The position numbers and the translations under genes were made by a program. A stretch of DNA of 61,578 bases from an uncultured Clostridia bacterium (GTDB lineage: Bacteria > Bacillota > Clostridia > Lachnospirales > Anaerotignaceae), in the NCBI GenBank assembly GCA_944384265.1, contig CALWSR010000018.1, positions 1 through 61,578 of the forward strand. Reading direction: 5' to 3'. Below, piece by piece: positions 28,928-39,066 of the stretch. Each line of letters starts with the position of its first letter. The stretch's first letter is position 1. The notes below the pieces were generated by a model, which worked only from the letters and a program-made list of their open reading frames with translations, ran no database searches and was not told the origin of the DNA.

Positions 28928-30160
28928 TTATATTATATTTTCTGCGGCAGTATAGCCGGTAGAAAAGGCAATCTGTAAATTAAACCCTCCTGTATAGGCA
29001 TCCACATCCAGTACCTCTCCGGCAAAATACAATCCCTTTATTTTTTTAGATGCCATACTGGAAGGGTCAATTTCATCCACACAGACACCGCCGCAGGTAA
29101 CCACCGCTTCCTGAAAGCCTGCTGTGCCGCAAACTGTCAGTGTCAAATGCTTGATTTGCTCTATGAGCCTTTTTCTTTCCTGTTTTGTAATATCATGCAC
29201 CTTTTTTGTGGGAGAAATTCCTGCCAAATCAATCATAACCGGAATCAGTCTTTGTGGCAACAGCTCATCTAATGCATTGCGAAAATCCTTGTTGGCATAT
29301 TTTTGAAAATCCCGCAGTATTCTCCCATCCAGCACTTTTTCTTCCAAAGCAGGCTTTAAATCAATTTCTATGGTGTAGCTTTCCTTTTCCAGCTGTTTTA
29401 CAATGTGCCTGCTGGCACTTAATATCATGGGACCAGATATGCCAAAGTGGGTAAAAAGCATTTCTCCAAAATCCTTGTAAATGGCTTTTCCCTTTTCATT
29501 TTTTACTGCAATGGCACAGTTTTTTAAGCTTAAGCCCATCAGCTGATGACACCAGCTTTCTTTTGTTTTCAATGCCACAAGAGAGGGATAGAGCTTTGTG
29601 ACAGTATGCCCCAATTCTCTTGCCATTTTATAACCATCTCCCGTAGAGCCTGTGCCTGCATAGGACAGGCCGCCTGTGCAGACAATCACACAGTCGGCTT
29701 TGATTTGCTTTCCCTTTTCCAGACAAATTCCTGTTACAGACTGCCCCTGTGTCAATATGTGCTTTACAGTGGAATTGGTATGTATCACCACCCCATTTTT
29801 TTTCAAATATTTTTCCAATGCCCTTACCACATCCCCTGCTTTTTCCGAAACAGGAAACACTCTGTTGCCTCTTTCTGTTTTGGTTTCCAGTCCCAATTTA
29901 TGAAAAAATGCCTTTGTAGCCTCACTGTCCAATGTATAAAAAGCACTGTACATAAAATAAGGATTGCCGGGAATATTTTCTAAATGGGTGTCAATATCAC
30001 TGTCATTTGTGATGTTACAGCGTCCCTTTCCCGTAATATATAGCTTTTTTCCCAAACGGTCATTTTTTTCATACAAATGGACAGTATGCCCTCTTTCTGC
30101 GGCTCTGCCTGCCGCCATCATACCGGCTGCACCGCCGCCGATTACGAATACATTTGCCAT
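28928..30160 (-). CDS. BaiN/HI0933-family FAD-dependent oxidoreductase
   Basis: About 410 residues. Dinucleotide-binding GGGAAGMMAAGRAA at the start, YEKNDRLGKKLYITGKGRCN (family signature), a CTGGLSYAGTGSTGDGY block and the C-terminal GLYFAGEVLDVDAYTGGFN. COG2081 flavoproteins are widespread and mostly uncharacterised; one member (BaiN) reduces bile acid intermediates, but the sequence here does not show that. The ATG at 30160 after AAAGGAG is chosen; the extra 14 residues of the longer frame come from the leader repeat (R3), not the enzyme. Confidence 0.9.
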   Translation of the reverse strand: MANVFVIGGGAAGMMAAGRAAERGHTVHLYEKNDRLGKKLYITGKGRCNITNDSDIDTHLENIPGNPYFMYSAFYTLDSEATKAFFHKLGLETKTERGNRVFPVSEKAGDVVRALEKYLKKNGVVIHTNSTVKHILTQGQSVTGICLEKGKQIKADCVIVCTGGLSYAGTGSTGDGYKMARELGHTVTKLYPSLVALKTKESWCHQLMGLSLKNCAIAVKNEKGKAIYKDFGEMLFTHFGISGPMILSASRHIVKQLEKESYTIEIDLKPALEEKVLDGRILRDFQKYANKDFRNALDELLPQRLIPVMIDLAGISPTKKVHDITKQERKRLIEQIKHLTLTVCGTAGFQEAVVTCGGVCVDEIDPSSMASKKIKGLYFAGEVLDVDAYTGGFNLQIAFSTGYTAAENII

Positions 30161-30191
30161 AGCTTTTTCTCCTTTTACATTAGAAGCTTTT

Positions 30192-30290
30192 GTTGCCTTC
30201 ATTATGAAACAGAAGGCTGTAAAACATTGCTTTTGCAGCCAAAGGCTCTTCCTTTCTCTCCTTTCATAGACTGCAAAGTATTGATAACGC
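30192..30290 (-). repeat. Leader repeat, copy R3 (upstream of the BaiN-like gene)
   Basis: Hairpin arms GCCTTC (30195-30200) and GAAGGC differ from the GCTTTC/GAAAGC of other copies on both sides, a compensatory change. TGTAAAACATTGCTTTTGCAGCC follows, then a second block TTTCTCTCCTTTCATAGACTGC shared with R4 and R5. The minus-strand small frame reads LAAKAMFYSLLFH. It starts 31 nt before the ATG of the flavoprotein gene. Confidence 0.68.
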
Positions 30291-30636
30291 CCTAAGCATG
30301 ATTTGATTCCTTTTTTTCACAAAAAGGAACAGCAATCCTTTTATGATACAACATCATATCCTTTTTTCTATCAATATCCTACTTTCCATGAAAATACTAA
30401 TTTCAGTAATAAAATCAATTCCTTTTTGAGTACTTCTGCCAACCTTCCTTCATAAAAGTATCTCTACAAAGCTGCTTTTACAAATGACTGCAAAACCCTG
30501 CTGCCTTTTTATGCACAGCCAAAAATATTTTTGTGACTGCTTTGATTTAAAAATGCATTTTGCCGGACGCTTTCTATATTTGATATCTGCTTTAGGTTTC
30601 CCTTTTTATTTGCTCTAATACCATATTTTTAACATT
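30291..30636. other. Intergenic region upstream of the flavoprotein operon
   Basis: About 345 nt. No gene, no clear promoter. A short inverted pair, CCTTTTT and AAAAAGG near 30310-30330, is too weak to call a terminator. Confidence 0.45.
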
Positions 30637-31263
30637 TTATTCCAATGCTTCTAAATGGGAAAAATCATTTAATGTCAATAATAGCTTTGTGCCGTTTTCT
30701 CTCACATCAATTATGGTGATAGAGGTGTTGCTCAGCCATGTTTTTCTGTAAAATGTGTAATCCATTTCCATCAATGTCATAATCAGCACTCTCAGCAATC
30801 CTCCATGGGAAACCACCGCCACATTTCCCCCTTCATGCTTTTTCAAAAGCTGTTGAAAGCCCTCTAAAGAGCGTTTTATCACTGCATCAAAGGAACCCTC
30901 CCCGGGAAAGGGATGTATAAAAGGATTTTCAAAAAAATCTGTATAGGCTTTTCCATGCTTTTGAGAAAGCTGCTCCACAGTATATCCTTCCCATTCTCCA
31001 AAATTGATTTCTTTAAAATGCTGGTCGGCTATCACACCCAACCCCTTTGCTTTTGCCACAGCCTCTGCTGTTGCAATGGCTCTTTGCAATGGGGAGGAAT
31101 AAACTGCATCCAATTTCAGCTTTTCATTTTCAAACCGTTTTCCCAAGCATTCTGCCTGTTTTTTCCCTTCTTCTGAAAGAGCAATGTCTGTCCAGCCTTG
31201 GTAAATCCCTTGCTTGTTCCATTGTGTTTCCCCATGTCGTATAAAATAAAATCTTGTTTTCAT
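30637..31263 (-). CDS. Histidine phosphatase family protein (phosphoglycerate mutase-like)
   Basis: 208 residues. The phosphohistidine motif FIRHGETQWN is at residues 6-15, followed by QGWTDIALSEEGKKQA, YSSPLQRAIATAE, INFGEWEG and the second histidine in VVSHGGLLRVL. Members act as phosphoglycerate mutases, alpha-ribazole phosphatases (CobC) or broad phosphatases. With no cobalamin gene nearby, I leave the substrate open. The ATG at 31263 follows AAAGGCGG; upstream residues of the longer frame are not conserved-looking. Confidence 0.87.
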   Translation of the reverse strand: MKTRFYFIRHGETQWNKQGIYQGWTDIALSEEGKKQAECLGKRFENEKLKLDAVYSSPLQRAIATAEAVAKAKGLGVIADQHFKEINFGEWEGYTVEQLSQKHGKAYTDFFENPFIHPFPGEGSFDAVIKRSLEGFQQLLKKHEGGNVAVVSHGGLLRVLIMTLMEMDYTFYRKTWLSNTSITIIDVRENGTKLLLTLNDFSHLEALE

Positions 31264-32611
31264 ATTCTTACCGCCTTTATATACAAAATTATTTTTTATC
31301 AAAGCAGTATCAAATATTGCTTTGTTTTCTGCTGTTTTTTATTTTTTTACAAACAGACTACAATTTATATTTTGATATTTTTGTTTTTAAAGCAATCTAT
31401 TTTTATGATAGCTTTTTTCATTATAAGACAGTCAATGCCGCCTTTCAAGAAAAATCATCAAAAATAGACGAAAGTATATGACATTTTTCATTTTATTTTT
31501 TAAAACCCCTTTTTATGGTACTGTGCCTTTTCATCCCTCTGCCCAAGCTCACATACCTTCCATCCTGCCAATACCATTGCCTTCAAAAATATGCCCTCAT
31601 TTATACCCTTTCAAAAACAAAAAAATGGATGGCATATAATTAATCAAATATTTTATTGGCCTTTGCAAAGCACTTCTGCCGGCCATGGTACAGTACTGCT
31701 TTTACTGCCATTTTTATGCTGTATCAAAAGAATTGTTATGGCTTTGTTGGCTGCTTATGATATTTTACATCATATTTCTAACAGGATTTAGGATAATTTT
31801 TGTATTCTATTTGCCAATCAAAACAGAACAAAGGCAGAAATAGACCATTTGTGAATAAACTGGGTTTTTATGCAAAATATTCTGGGATACATTTACTTTT
31901 ATACAGTCAATATCCTTTTACGCCACTTAAAACAATAGCCTTGGGCCTGCTATATTGTTTGTCATTGTTTGTTCATAAAAATTTAACGCATACTTTTGTT
32001 CTGTCCATAAAAAATAGTATACTATCTTTTTTTATATTCTCTGTTGTGTTCCTTGTCATAAATCTTCTTTTCCTGATTTATAAGCAGCATATTTTGATTG
32101 GGTAAAAACCATTTTGATTTCCATGTCCATATTTTTAACAAAAGCTATGATATCAAAATATCCATAAACACCAAAAATGCCTATCCATAGAATCTATATA
32201 TCATATGATTTTGTACTGCTTTTTTTGATACATATTTATTTTACAGTCATACTCTGTGTTTTTCTTTTCCCCACAAAGGCATTGCCGCAAAAAAACAATC
32301 ATACTGTCTATTGGATGTTTTTTACATATGGACATAGCCCTTATGATTAGTTTATAGGGAAACCAATCTTCCAACTGGGTTTATGCTATAAACCCTTCTC
32401 CCATTTGCTTTTCTTTTCATTGATTTGCTGTATATTCTGCTGTATCCACAAAATAGTAAAATACTCTGCCTCTAGCTCATGAAGCTGCTTACGGCATTGA
32501 AATGCTTCACCATTGAAAACAGCCCTTTGTTTCACTCTGTTTTTCCATCTGACAAGCCAGAGCTTTAGGATAGTCAAAAGGCAGCCTTTTTCATATCCGG
32601 TTTTACAGATA
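31264..32611. other. Long AT-rich intergenic region
   Basis: About 1.3 kb with no convincing gene. A plus-strand frame at 31800-32105 is hydrophobic and starts with TTG but lacks an SD. A minus-strand frame at 32386-32655 would have to include the clpB terminator in its 5' end. It is probably old, decayed DNA. Confidence 0.45.
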
Positions 32612-32645
32612 CAAAAAATGTGCAGAATTTCTTCTGCACATTTTC
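32612..32645 (-). terminator. Rho-independent terminator after clpB
   Basis: On the minus strand AAATGTGCAGA and TCTGCACATTT form an 11-bp stem with a short loop and end in TTTTTT, 7 nt past the clpB stop. Confidence 0.85.
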
Positions 32646-32651
32646 TCCTTA

Positions 32652-35249
32652 TCACACCACAAAGAAATTGCCTTTTTCATTCACATCCACAGTCAATATG
32701 CTTTCCGGTTCCGGGTCATTTTGTATGATGTTTTTGGCAATGAGTGTTTCCACATATCTTTGTATATACCGTTTCAATGGTCTTGCTCCATAAACAGGGT
32801 CATAGCCTTGTTCTATAATCATTTGTTTTGCTTTTTCTGTCACAACACAGCTTAATTGTTTTTCTGCCAGACGTTTGTTGAAATCCTTCCATATCAAATC
32901 AACAATATGGGTAATATTTTCTTTTGTCAAAGGCTTATAAAATACAATTTCATCTAATCTGTTCAAAAACTCCGGTCTAAAGGAGTCTCTTAAAAGCTGT
33001 TCTACACTTTGTCTTGCCTGAGGTGTGATTTCCCCCTCTTTATCAATGCCGTCCAGCAAATAAGAGGAGCCTAGATTGGATGTTAATATAATAATTGTGT
33101 TTTTAAAATCCACTGTTCTGCCCTGAGAATCTGTGATGTGTCCATCATCCAGCACCTGCAAAAGAATATTAAACACATCCGGGTGGGCTTTTTCCACCTC
33201 ATCAAACAACACCACTGCATAAGGCTTTCTTCTCACTGCCTCTGTCAGCTGTCCGCCTTCTTCATATCCCACATATCCGGGAGGTGCTCCAATCAAACGG
33301 GATACAGAAAATTTCTCCATATACTCTGTCATATCAATACGAATCATATTTCTTTCATCATCAAAAAGACATTCTGCCAATGATTTTGCCAGCTCTGTTT
33401 TTCCCACGCCGGTGGGTCCCAAAAACAAAAAGGAACCAATGGGCCTGTTGGGATTTTGTATGCCCGCCCTGCTTCTGAGGATGGCTTCAGAAACCTTTGT
33501 GACAGCCTCCTCCTGTCCTATGACTCTTTCATGCAGAATATCCTCCAAATGCAGCAGCTTTTCTTTTTCTCCTTCCATCAGCTTTGCCACAGGAATCCCT
33601 GTCCATCTTTCTATAATGCGGGCAATTTCTTCTTCTGTCACTTTGTCACGAAGCAAAGAGCGTTTCATGCCGTTTTCTTCTGCTTCCTTTTCCTTTTGCT
33701 CCAACTCCTTTTGTAGCTGTGGCAGCTTGCCATATTTCAGCTCTGCCGCTTTGTTCAAATCATATTTTCTTTCTGCCGCTTCAATTTCGCTGTTGGTTGC
33801 TTCAATTTGCTCTCTCAGCTTTTGTACCATGTTGATGTCTGCCTTTTCATTTTCCCATTTTGCTTTTAAATGGTTAAAGGACTCTCGTGTTTCTGCCAGC
33901 TCTTTTTGTATTTCCTCCAAATGCTCCTTGGAGAGCTTGTCATTTTCTTTTTTCAGTGCCGCTTCTTCTATTTCATATTGTATGATTTTTCTTTGTATCA
34001 CATCTAATTCTGTGGGCATAGAATCAATTTCTGTGCGAATCATAGCGCAGGCTTCATCCACCAAGTCAATGGCTTTGTCAGGCAAAAATCTGTCTGAAAT
34101 ATATCTGTTGGAAAGTGTTGCCGCCGCAATCATGGCTTGGTCCTGTATTTTTACACCATGATATACTTCATAACGCTCCTTTAATCCACGCAAAATTGCA
34201 ATGGTGTCCTCCACCGTAGGCTCACTGACCAGCACAGGCTGAAATCTTCTTTCTAATGCCGGGTCCTTTTCAATATATTGCTTATATTCATTTAATGTGG
34301 TTGCACCAATGCAGTGCAGCTCTCCCCTGGCCAGCATGGGCTTGAGCAAATTGCCTGCATCCATGGCGCCGTCTGTTTTGCCTGCTCCCACAATGGTATG
34401 CAGCTCGTCAATAAAAAGTATGATGTTTCCTTCACTTTTTTTCACTTCATTCAGTACTGCCTTGAGTCTTTCTTCAAACTCTCCTCTAAATTTTGCTCCG
34501 GCAATCAAAGAACCCATGTCCAAAGAAAATATGGTTTTATCCTTCAAGCTGTTTGGCACGTCTTCTTTTACAATTCTTTGTGCCAATCCCTCTGCAATGG
34601 CCGTTTTGCCAACACCCGGTTCTCCAATCAGCACCGGATTATTTTTTGTTTTTCTGGAAAGAATACGAATCACATTTCTAATTTCGTCATCTCTGCCAAT
34701 GACAGGGTCCAGCTTTTGATTTCTTGCCTTTTCCACTAAATCTGTGCCGTATTTTTTCAAAGCATCATAGGTGGATTCTGGTGAATCACTTGTCACTCTT
34801 GCATTCCCCCTTACCTTTACCAATGCCTTTGTAAAATTGGTTTTGTCAATGCCATATTCTTCAAATATTTTTTTCATGGCAGTATTGGGGCTTGTCAGCA
34901 GTGATAAAAATATGTGTTCTACGGAAACATATTCATCCTTCATACTGTCTGCCAATTTTTCTGCCTTTGTAAAAATTTTATCCACATCTGCTGCAATATA
35001 AACCCTGCCCGCCTCTCTGCTGCCGGAAACATGGGGCAGCTTTTCTATTTCCTGCTCCACCCTTTTGACCATGGCATTGACAGAAATGCCCATTTGTATC
35101 AAAAGCTCTGCTATCAGCCCTTCTTCCTGTGTCAAAAGTGTGTAAAGCAAATGCTGCTGTTCCATTTGAGGATTTTGATACTCTGCGGCAACGCTTTGCA
35201 TATTTTGTATGGCTTCAATGGATTTTTGTGTATATTTTTGTAAATTCAT
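32652..35249 (-). CDS. clpB: ATP-dependent disaggregase ClpB
   Basis: 865 residues, the full ClpB layout: Clp-N repeats (about 1-145), first AAA+ domain with [13 protein letters not shown] and [13 protein letters not shown], the coiled-coil middle domain (about 405-525) that tells ClpB from ClpA/ClpC, and the second AAA+ domain with [12 protein letters not shown] and [13 protein letters not shown]. It rescues aggregated proteins with DnaK. The ATG at 35249 follows GGGAGG; a TTG two codons earlier is also possible. A CIRCE operator and promoter lie upstream, so HrcA control is expected. Confidence 0.97.
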   Translation of the reverse strand: MNLQKYTQKSIEAIQNMQSVAAEYQNPQMEQQHLLYTLLTQEEGLIAELLIQMGISVNAMVKRVEQEIEKLPHVSGSREAGRVYIAADVDKIFTKAEKLADSMKDEYVSVEHIFLSLLTSPNTAMKKIFEEYGIDKTNFTKALVKVRGNARVTSDSPESTYDALKKYGTDLVEKARNQKLDPVIGRDDEIRNVIRILSRKTKNNPVLIGEPGVGKTAIAEGLAQRIVKEDVPNSLKDKTIFSLDMGSLIAGAKFRGEFEERLKAVLNEVKKSEGNIILFIDELHTIVGAGKTDGAMDAGNLLKPMLARGELHCIGATTLNEYKQYIEKDPALERRFQPVLVSEPTVEDTIAILRGLKERYEVYHGVKIQDQAMIAAATLSNRYISDRFLPDKAIDLVDEACAMIRTEIDSMPTELDVIQRKIIQYEIEEAALKKENDKLSKEHLEEIQKELAETRESFNHLKAKWENEKADINMVQKLREQIEATNSEIEAAERKYDLNKAAELKYGKLPQLQKELEQKEKEAEENGMKRSLLRDKVTEEEIARIIERWTGIPVAKLMEGEKEKLLHLEDILHERVIGQEEAVTKVSEAILRSRAGIQNPNRPIGSFLFLGPTGVGKTELAKSLAECLFDDERNMIRIDMTEYMEKFSVSRLIGAPPGYVGYEEGGQLTEAVRRKPYAVVLFDEVEKAHPDVFNILLQVLDDGHITDSQGRTVDFKNTIIILTSNLGSSYLLDGIDKEGEITPQARQSVEQLLRDSFRPEFLNRLDEIVFYKPLTKENITHIVDLIWKDFNKRLAEKQLSCVVTEKAKQMIIEQGYDPVYGARPLKRYIQRYVETLIAKNIIQNDPEPESILTVDVNEKGNFFVV

Positions 35250-35360
35250 AAACAAATTACCTCCCTTATTTTTTTCATTTTTGTTTGCTATGCTTTACTG
35301 CTGCAAAAAACAGATTTTGTTAAAATTTTTGTTTCTTTTATTTTCTCACTTCTTTTACAT

Positions 35361-35389
35361 AGTATAAAATATTAGCACTCACTTGTAAA
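35361..35389 (-). promoter_or_regulatory. clpB promoter
   Basis: On the minus strand TTTACA (35384-35389), 17 nt, TATACT (35361-35366). The -35 element lies inside the CIRCE operator, so repressor binding would block RNA polymerase directly. Confidence 0.7.
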
Positions 35390-35398
35390 GAGTGCTAA
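35372..35398. promoter_or_regulatory. CIRCE operator (HrcA binding site)
   Basis: TTAGCACTC, nine bases, GAGTGCTAA: a perfect match to the CIRCE consensus. It governs clpB here. Plus-strand transcription towards the RpiR gene might also be affected but no promoter for that is evident inside it. Confidence 0.95.
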
Positions 35399-35541
35399 CA
35401 ACTTTTTTTCATATTATAAAACGAAAATCATCACAAAAAGTTTATTGTTTTTTGACTTTTTATTGAAAACAATTTCATATTGTGGTTAAATAACAATAAA
35501 TACAATTATTTGCAATCTTTTTAAATTTGGGGTGATGTCAT

Positions 35542-36405
35542 ATGACAGAAGCATTGAGAAATCAAATAAAGGGGGTTCGCCTGACCAAAAAAGAAAAAAT
35601 CATTGCGGAGTTTGTACTGGACCACTTTGCAGAGGCCTGCTTTATTACTTCCACAGATATGGCAAAAAGGCTTCATGTCAGTGATTCTTCTGTCATTCGC
35701 TTTACACGGACGTTAGGCTATTCCGGTTTTATGGATTTTCAAAAAAGCATTCGCAAAACCTATACAGACCGAATCAACAGTCTTTCTGAAAGCATCATTG
35801 TTCCGTCAGAACGGTTAAAATTAAGTATAGACAAATTAGACCAAAATAATATTACAGAATCTTATTTTTCCAATATTCTAAAAAACATAAAAACGGTCAT
35901 TACATCCAATGATATGCAGGCATTTGAACAAGCAAGGGATATCATTATTTCCAGCCATCACAAATATATATTGGCCTCCCGTGCAAATTCCGGTGTGGGA
36001 GATATGCTGCTTTTATTGTTAAAGCATATGCTGCCAAATGTGCATGAAACCTCTTATCCTGCTTTGAATGTCATTGACCATCTTTCTGATGTGACAGAAA
36101 ATGACTGTTTGATTGCCATCAGCTTTCCCCGCTATTCGGAAATGGATTTGCTGGCAACACAAATGGCCTATGATGCAGGAGCAAAAATATTGCTTTTTAC
36201 AGACAAAGCCAGCTCTCCATTGGCCCAATATGCCACACAGCTTTTGACAGTCAGTGTAGACAGCAACACATTTTTTAATTCTTATGTTTCTGTCATATTT
36301 GCCTGTGAATTGCTTTGTTCTTTTATCAGCAAAAAAGTGGGCTATTCCAATGAGGAAAAATTAAAAACCATTGACAAATATCTTTCAAAAGTGGGATTGT
36401 TTTAA
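35542..36405 (+). CDS. RpiR/MurR family transcriptional regulator with SIS domain
   Basis: 287 residues: an N-terminal HTH_6 domain (about 1-76) with LTKKEKIIAEFVLDH and the recognition-helix region MAKRLHVSDSSVIRFTRTLGYSGF, then a sugar-isomerase (SIS) domain (about 125-255) with LASRANSGVGDMLLLLLKHM. Such regulators sense phosphosugars. No sugar gene is adjacent, so the target is unknown. It is divergent from clpB and starts at the ATG at 35542. A hairpin at 36459-36483 (AGCCCATATC with GATGTGGGCT) may end the transcript. Confidence 0.88.
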   Translation: MTEALRNQIKGVRLTKKEKIIAEFVLDHFAEACFITSTDMAKRLHVSDSSVIRFTRTLGYSGFMDFQKSIRKTYTDRINSLSESIIVPSERLKLSIDKLDQNNITESYFSNILKNIKTVITSNDMQAFEQARDIIISSHHKYILASRANSGVGDMLLLLLKHMLPNVHETSYPALNVIDHLSDVTENDCLIAISFPRYSEMDLLATQMAYDAGAKILLFTDKASSPLAQYATQLLTVSVDSNTFFNSYVSVIFACELLCSFISKKVGYSNEEKLKTIDKYLSKVGLF

Positions 36406-36680
36406 AAATATATCATTCCCTTTTTCAAAAACAATATTTTCATTACAATGTCATTGAAAGCCCATATCATTTAGATGTGGGCTGAATCTATTTGTTTTGA
36501 TACCGCTTCAGCAATGAAAAGCAAATGTGTTTGCAAATATACTATTTTCAGTCATCTATGTCAGCAGTCTTCAAAGCGTTGCTGCAGCCCAGGCACAATT
36601 TGATTACAGCAAAAATGTGTTTTTACTTCTGCCTCAACGCCAAAGGCTTTTGTATCCCATGCATATCATTTGCTCATAAA

Positions 36681-36713
36681 AAAAACCCCTTGGAATGATT
36701 TCCAAGAGGTTTT
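36681..36713 (-). terminator. Terminator after the PepSY protein gene
   Basis: On the minus strand CTTGGAA and TTCCAAG form the centre of a stem flanked by AAAACCT and GGGGTTTTTTTT. It lies about 26 nt past the stop. Confidence 0.8.
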
Positions 36714-36738
36714 ATAAAACACATTATTTTTATTCATC

Positions 36739-37587
36739 TCAGTCATAATCTACATCATAATCATAGATTGCGCCTGTTGTTGCGTCGATTTCCATGCTGT
36801 ATTCAATGTAGCCGTTTCTCAATTCTACATCATATATCAATCTGCCGTGCTCATAATCTGGTTCAATTTTCCATAATGTTGCACCAGGTACCTTTGACAT
36901 TGCAATCTGTTTTGCTCTGTCTATGCTGATGGCAGCACCCTGTGGAGTGCTTATTGCTGGTGCGCTTACCACTGGTGTTGTTACCGCAGGTGTTGCCACT
37001 GCTGGAGTAGTTACAGCAGGTGTTGCCACTGCTGGTGTTGCTGCTGCCGCAGGTGTTGTTGTCACTGCTGGTGTGCTTACTGCCGGTGCAGCCATATTGC
37101 TTGTAAATTTAATATCTCTGTCTAATACAGCACCGCTTTGTGGATTGATTTTATATTCTCCTGTAATTTGTGAATTGTAGAATGTCACTTTGTATTCCTG
37201 CAATCCGTCATCCCACTCTAAATAAGCTGTGATAAACTGTGCGTCAGGAATTTCTTTCAAAACAACATTTTTCGCATCCTGTACAGAAAGTGTAACCTGT
37301 GAGCTGCCATAGTTATAAACCGCTTCACTGTCAAATGAAATTGGTTTTTGTGTTGTTTTGCTGATATCTACTTCATAAAATGTATTTGCTGATTGGTTGA
37401 ACATTTTGATTTCATATTTATCCCAATCCTGCTCTGTTGCCAAATGCACACTGCCTGCTGGCACATATTGCGCCGCAATATTTTTTGCCTGCTCTGCTGT
37501 CAGTGTTGCTGCAAAAGCCTGTGTTGGAACAACTGATAACATCATAGCCACTGCTGCCAATCCTGCAGTTTTTCTTACAAATTTCAT
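36739..37587 (-). CDS. Secreted protein with PepSY domains and Ala/Val/Thr/Pro linker
   Basis: 282 residues with a signal peptide ending in AFA (about residue 26). Three PepSY-like units follow: TAEQAKNIAAQYVPAG (about 30-95), SVQDAKNVVLKEIPDA (about 100-160) and SIDRAKQIAMSKVPGA (about 225-282). Between the second and third lies a run of TPAV/TPAVT repeats (about 170-220), likely an extended spacer. PepSY domains are found in peptidase propeptides and envelope proteins. It follows the two-component genes by about 130 nt and ends in its own terminator, so it is a plausible target of that system. Confidence 0.82.
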   Translation of the reverse strand: MKFVRKTAGLAAVAMMLSVVPTQAFAATLTAEQAKNIAAQYVPAGSVHLATEQDWDKYEIKMFNQSANTFYEVDISKTTQKPISFDSEAVYNYGSSQVTLSVQDAKNVVLKEIPDAQFITAYLEWDDGLQEYKVTFYNSQITGEYKINPQSGAVLDRDIKFTSNMAAPAVSTPAVTTTPAAAATPAVATPAVTTPAVATPAVTTPVVSAPAISTPQGAAISIDRAKQIAMSKVPGATLWKIEPDYEHGRLIYDVELRNGYIEYSMEIDATTGAIYDYDVDYD

Positions 37588-37714
37588 ATAAATTCCTCCC
37601 TTAATGTCTTTCTTGTTTTTGTTTTCCTATTTCCATTTTTTATTGCTTTTGTTGTTTTGTTGTATTTATCATAACAGAGAAAAATTAAAAAAAAATGAAA
37701 AATAATACATTTTT

Positions 37715-39064
37715 TTAATATTTTTTCTCCAATGGAAATTTTACGGTAAATATACTGCCCACATCCGGCTCGCTCTCCACAGAAATTTCCCCTTTATGCA
37801 CCGTACAAATCCATTTTACCATAGACAGCCCCAGGCCTGTCCCTTCACTGCTTCTGGCACTGTCTCCTCTATAAAAACGGTGCCATATTTTTTCTTGGTC
37901 CTCTTTTTTGATTCCCTTGCCTGTATCCTTTACAGACAAAATACAGCTTTGCTCTTCTTTTTTTAAAGCCACCATAACACTTCCGCCTTCTTTGTTATAT
38001 TTTATGGCATTTCCTATCAAATTGGTCAAAAGCCGAATGCAAAGGGTTTCATCTGCCCAAAATAAAATGTTGCTTTCAATATCGCATTGCAATGTAATAT
38101 TTTCTTCATGGGCCTTTTCTTCCCATTCTTCTACTGTCATTTGGCAAAGCTCACTAAAATCTATCATTTCCCAATTTGGCTGAAATCTTCCACTGTCTGC
38201 TCTGGCCAGCAAAAGAAGCTGTGATAAAAGAGCAGACATTCTTTTTCCCTGTCTTAATATGGCTTCAAAGCAATATTGCTTTTCATTTTCTTCTGTGGTT
38301 TCCAAGCCGTATTCGCATTGAGAAAGTATAATGCTTACCGGCGTTCTCAGCTCATGGGAAGCATCTGATGTAAATTGTCTTTCTCTTTCAAACACCTTTT
38401 GCAGTCTGGCAAGCATTTTGTTAATGGTTCCGCTTAGGCGGGATACTTCATCACCTGAATGGTCGTTGGGCAGCCTTAAATTTAAATTTTCTCCTGATAT
38501 AATGGCTTCTGCTGTTTTTGTCATTTCTCCTATCACAGCAAATGCCCTTTTGGTAATCATCCACCCTCCCAGCCATGCCACTGTTATAAATACAGGCACA
38601 GCACAAAGTGCCAGTATAATCATGTATTTTAATGTGGATGTCACCTCTGAGGTGGAAATAATCCCTCTCACCCAAAAGCCTGTATCATCCTTTTCTGCAT
38701 ACAAATCATGAACCATCCATGCTTCCTTTTCCATCACAACTCTTTTGATGGATTGATCCTCCAATACAGAGTCTACCTGCATTCCCCTATTGATTCTTGG
38801 TGCAATCAAACGTCCGTTTGTATCATAAAGAAATATGGAAATACCATCCCTATAAAAGTCTATATCCTCTGTATCCATTTCCCCATTGCGAAAATGCACC
38901 TCCTGCACAGTGTCTGAAACGATATCTACCAATTTATATTTTATCTGTCTTGTAAAAACCTGTCCGGAAAATGCAAAAAGATATATCACACCCAAGCAAA
39001 GCAGTATCATAAGCAGGCTGGTATACCATAATGTTACACGTCCTTTGATAGAGAGTCTTTTCAT
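37715..39064 (-). CDS. Sensor histidine kinase
   Basis: 449 residues. Two membrane helices (about 13-33 and 150-172) bracket an extracellular sensor of about 115 residues. HAMP, then HisKA with the phosphorylated histidine in ASHELRTPVSIIL, and HATPase with NLIGNAIKYN, VKDTGKGI, FYRGDSARSSEGTGLGLS. The frame begins at an ATG that overlaps the regulator's stop (ATGA); the second ATG, at 39064, has GGAGG at good spacing. It pairs with the regulator gene upstream. The signal is unknown; the neighbouring PepSY and lipoprotein genes point to the envelope. Confidence 0.93.
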   Translation of the reverse strand: MKRLSIKGRVTLWYTSLLMILLCLGVIYLFAFSGQVFTRQIKYKLVDIVSDTVQEVHFRNGEMDTEDIDFYRDGISIFLYDTNGRLIAPRINRGMQVDSVLEDQSIKRVVMEKEAWMVHDLYAEKDDTGFWVRGIISTSEVTSTLKYMIILALCAVPVFITVAWLGGWMITKRAFAVIGEMTKTAEAIISGENLNLRLPNDHSGDEVSRLSGTINKMLARLQKVFERERQFTSDASHELRTPVSIILSQCEYGLETTEENEKQYCFEAILRQGKRMSALLSQLLLLARADSGRFQPNWEMIDFSELCQMTVEEWEEKAHEENITLQCDIESNILFWADETLCIRLLTNLIGNAIKYNKEGGSVMVALKKEEQSCILSVKDTGKGIKKEDQEKIWHRFYRGDSARSSEGTGLGLSMVKWICTVHKGEISVESEPDVGSIFTVKFPLEKKY

Positions 39065-39066
39065 GC

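Noticed and set aside
31800..32105. 101-codon hydrophobic plus-strand frame
   Set aside because: TTG start without SD; hydrophobicity is what a T-rich strand gives by chance.
32386..32655. 89-codon minus-strand frame after clpB
   Set aside because: Its first codons are the clpB terminator hairpin and there is no recognisable product.
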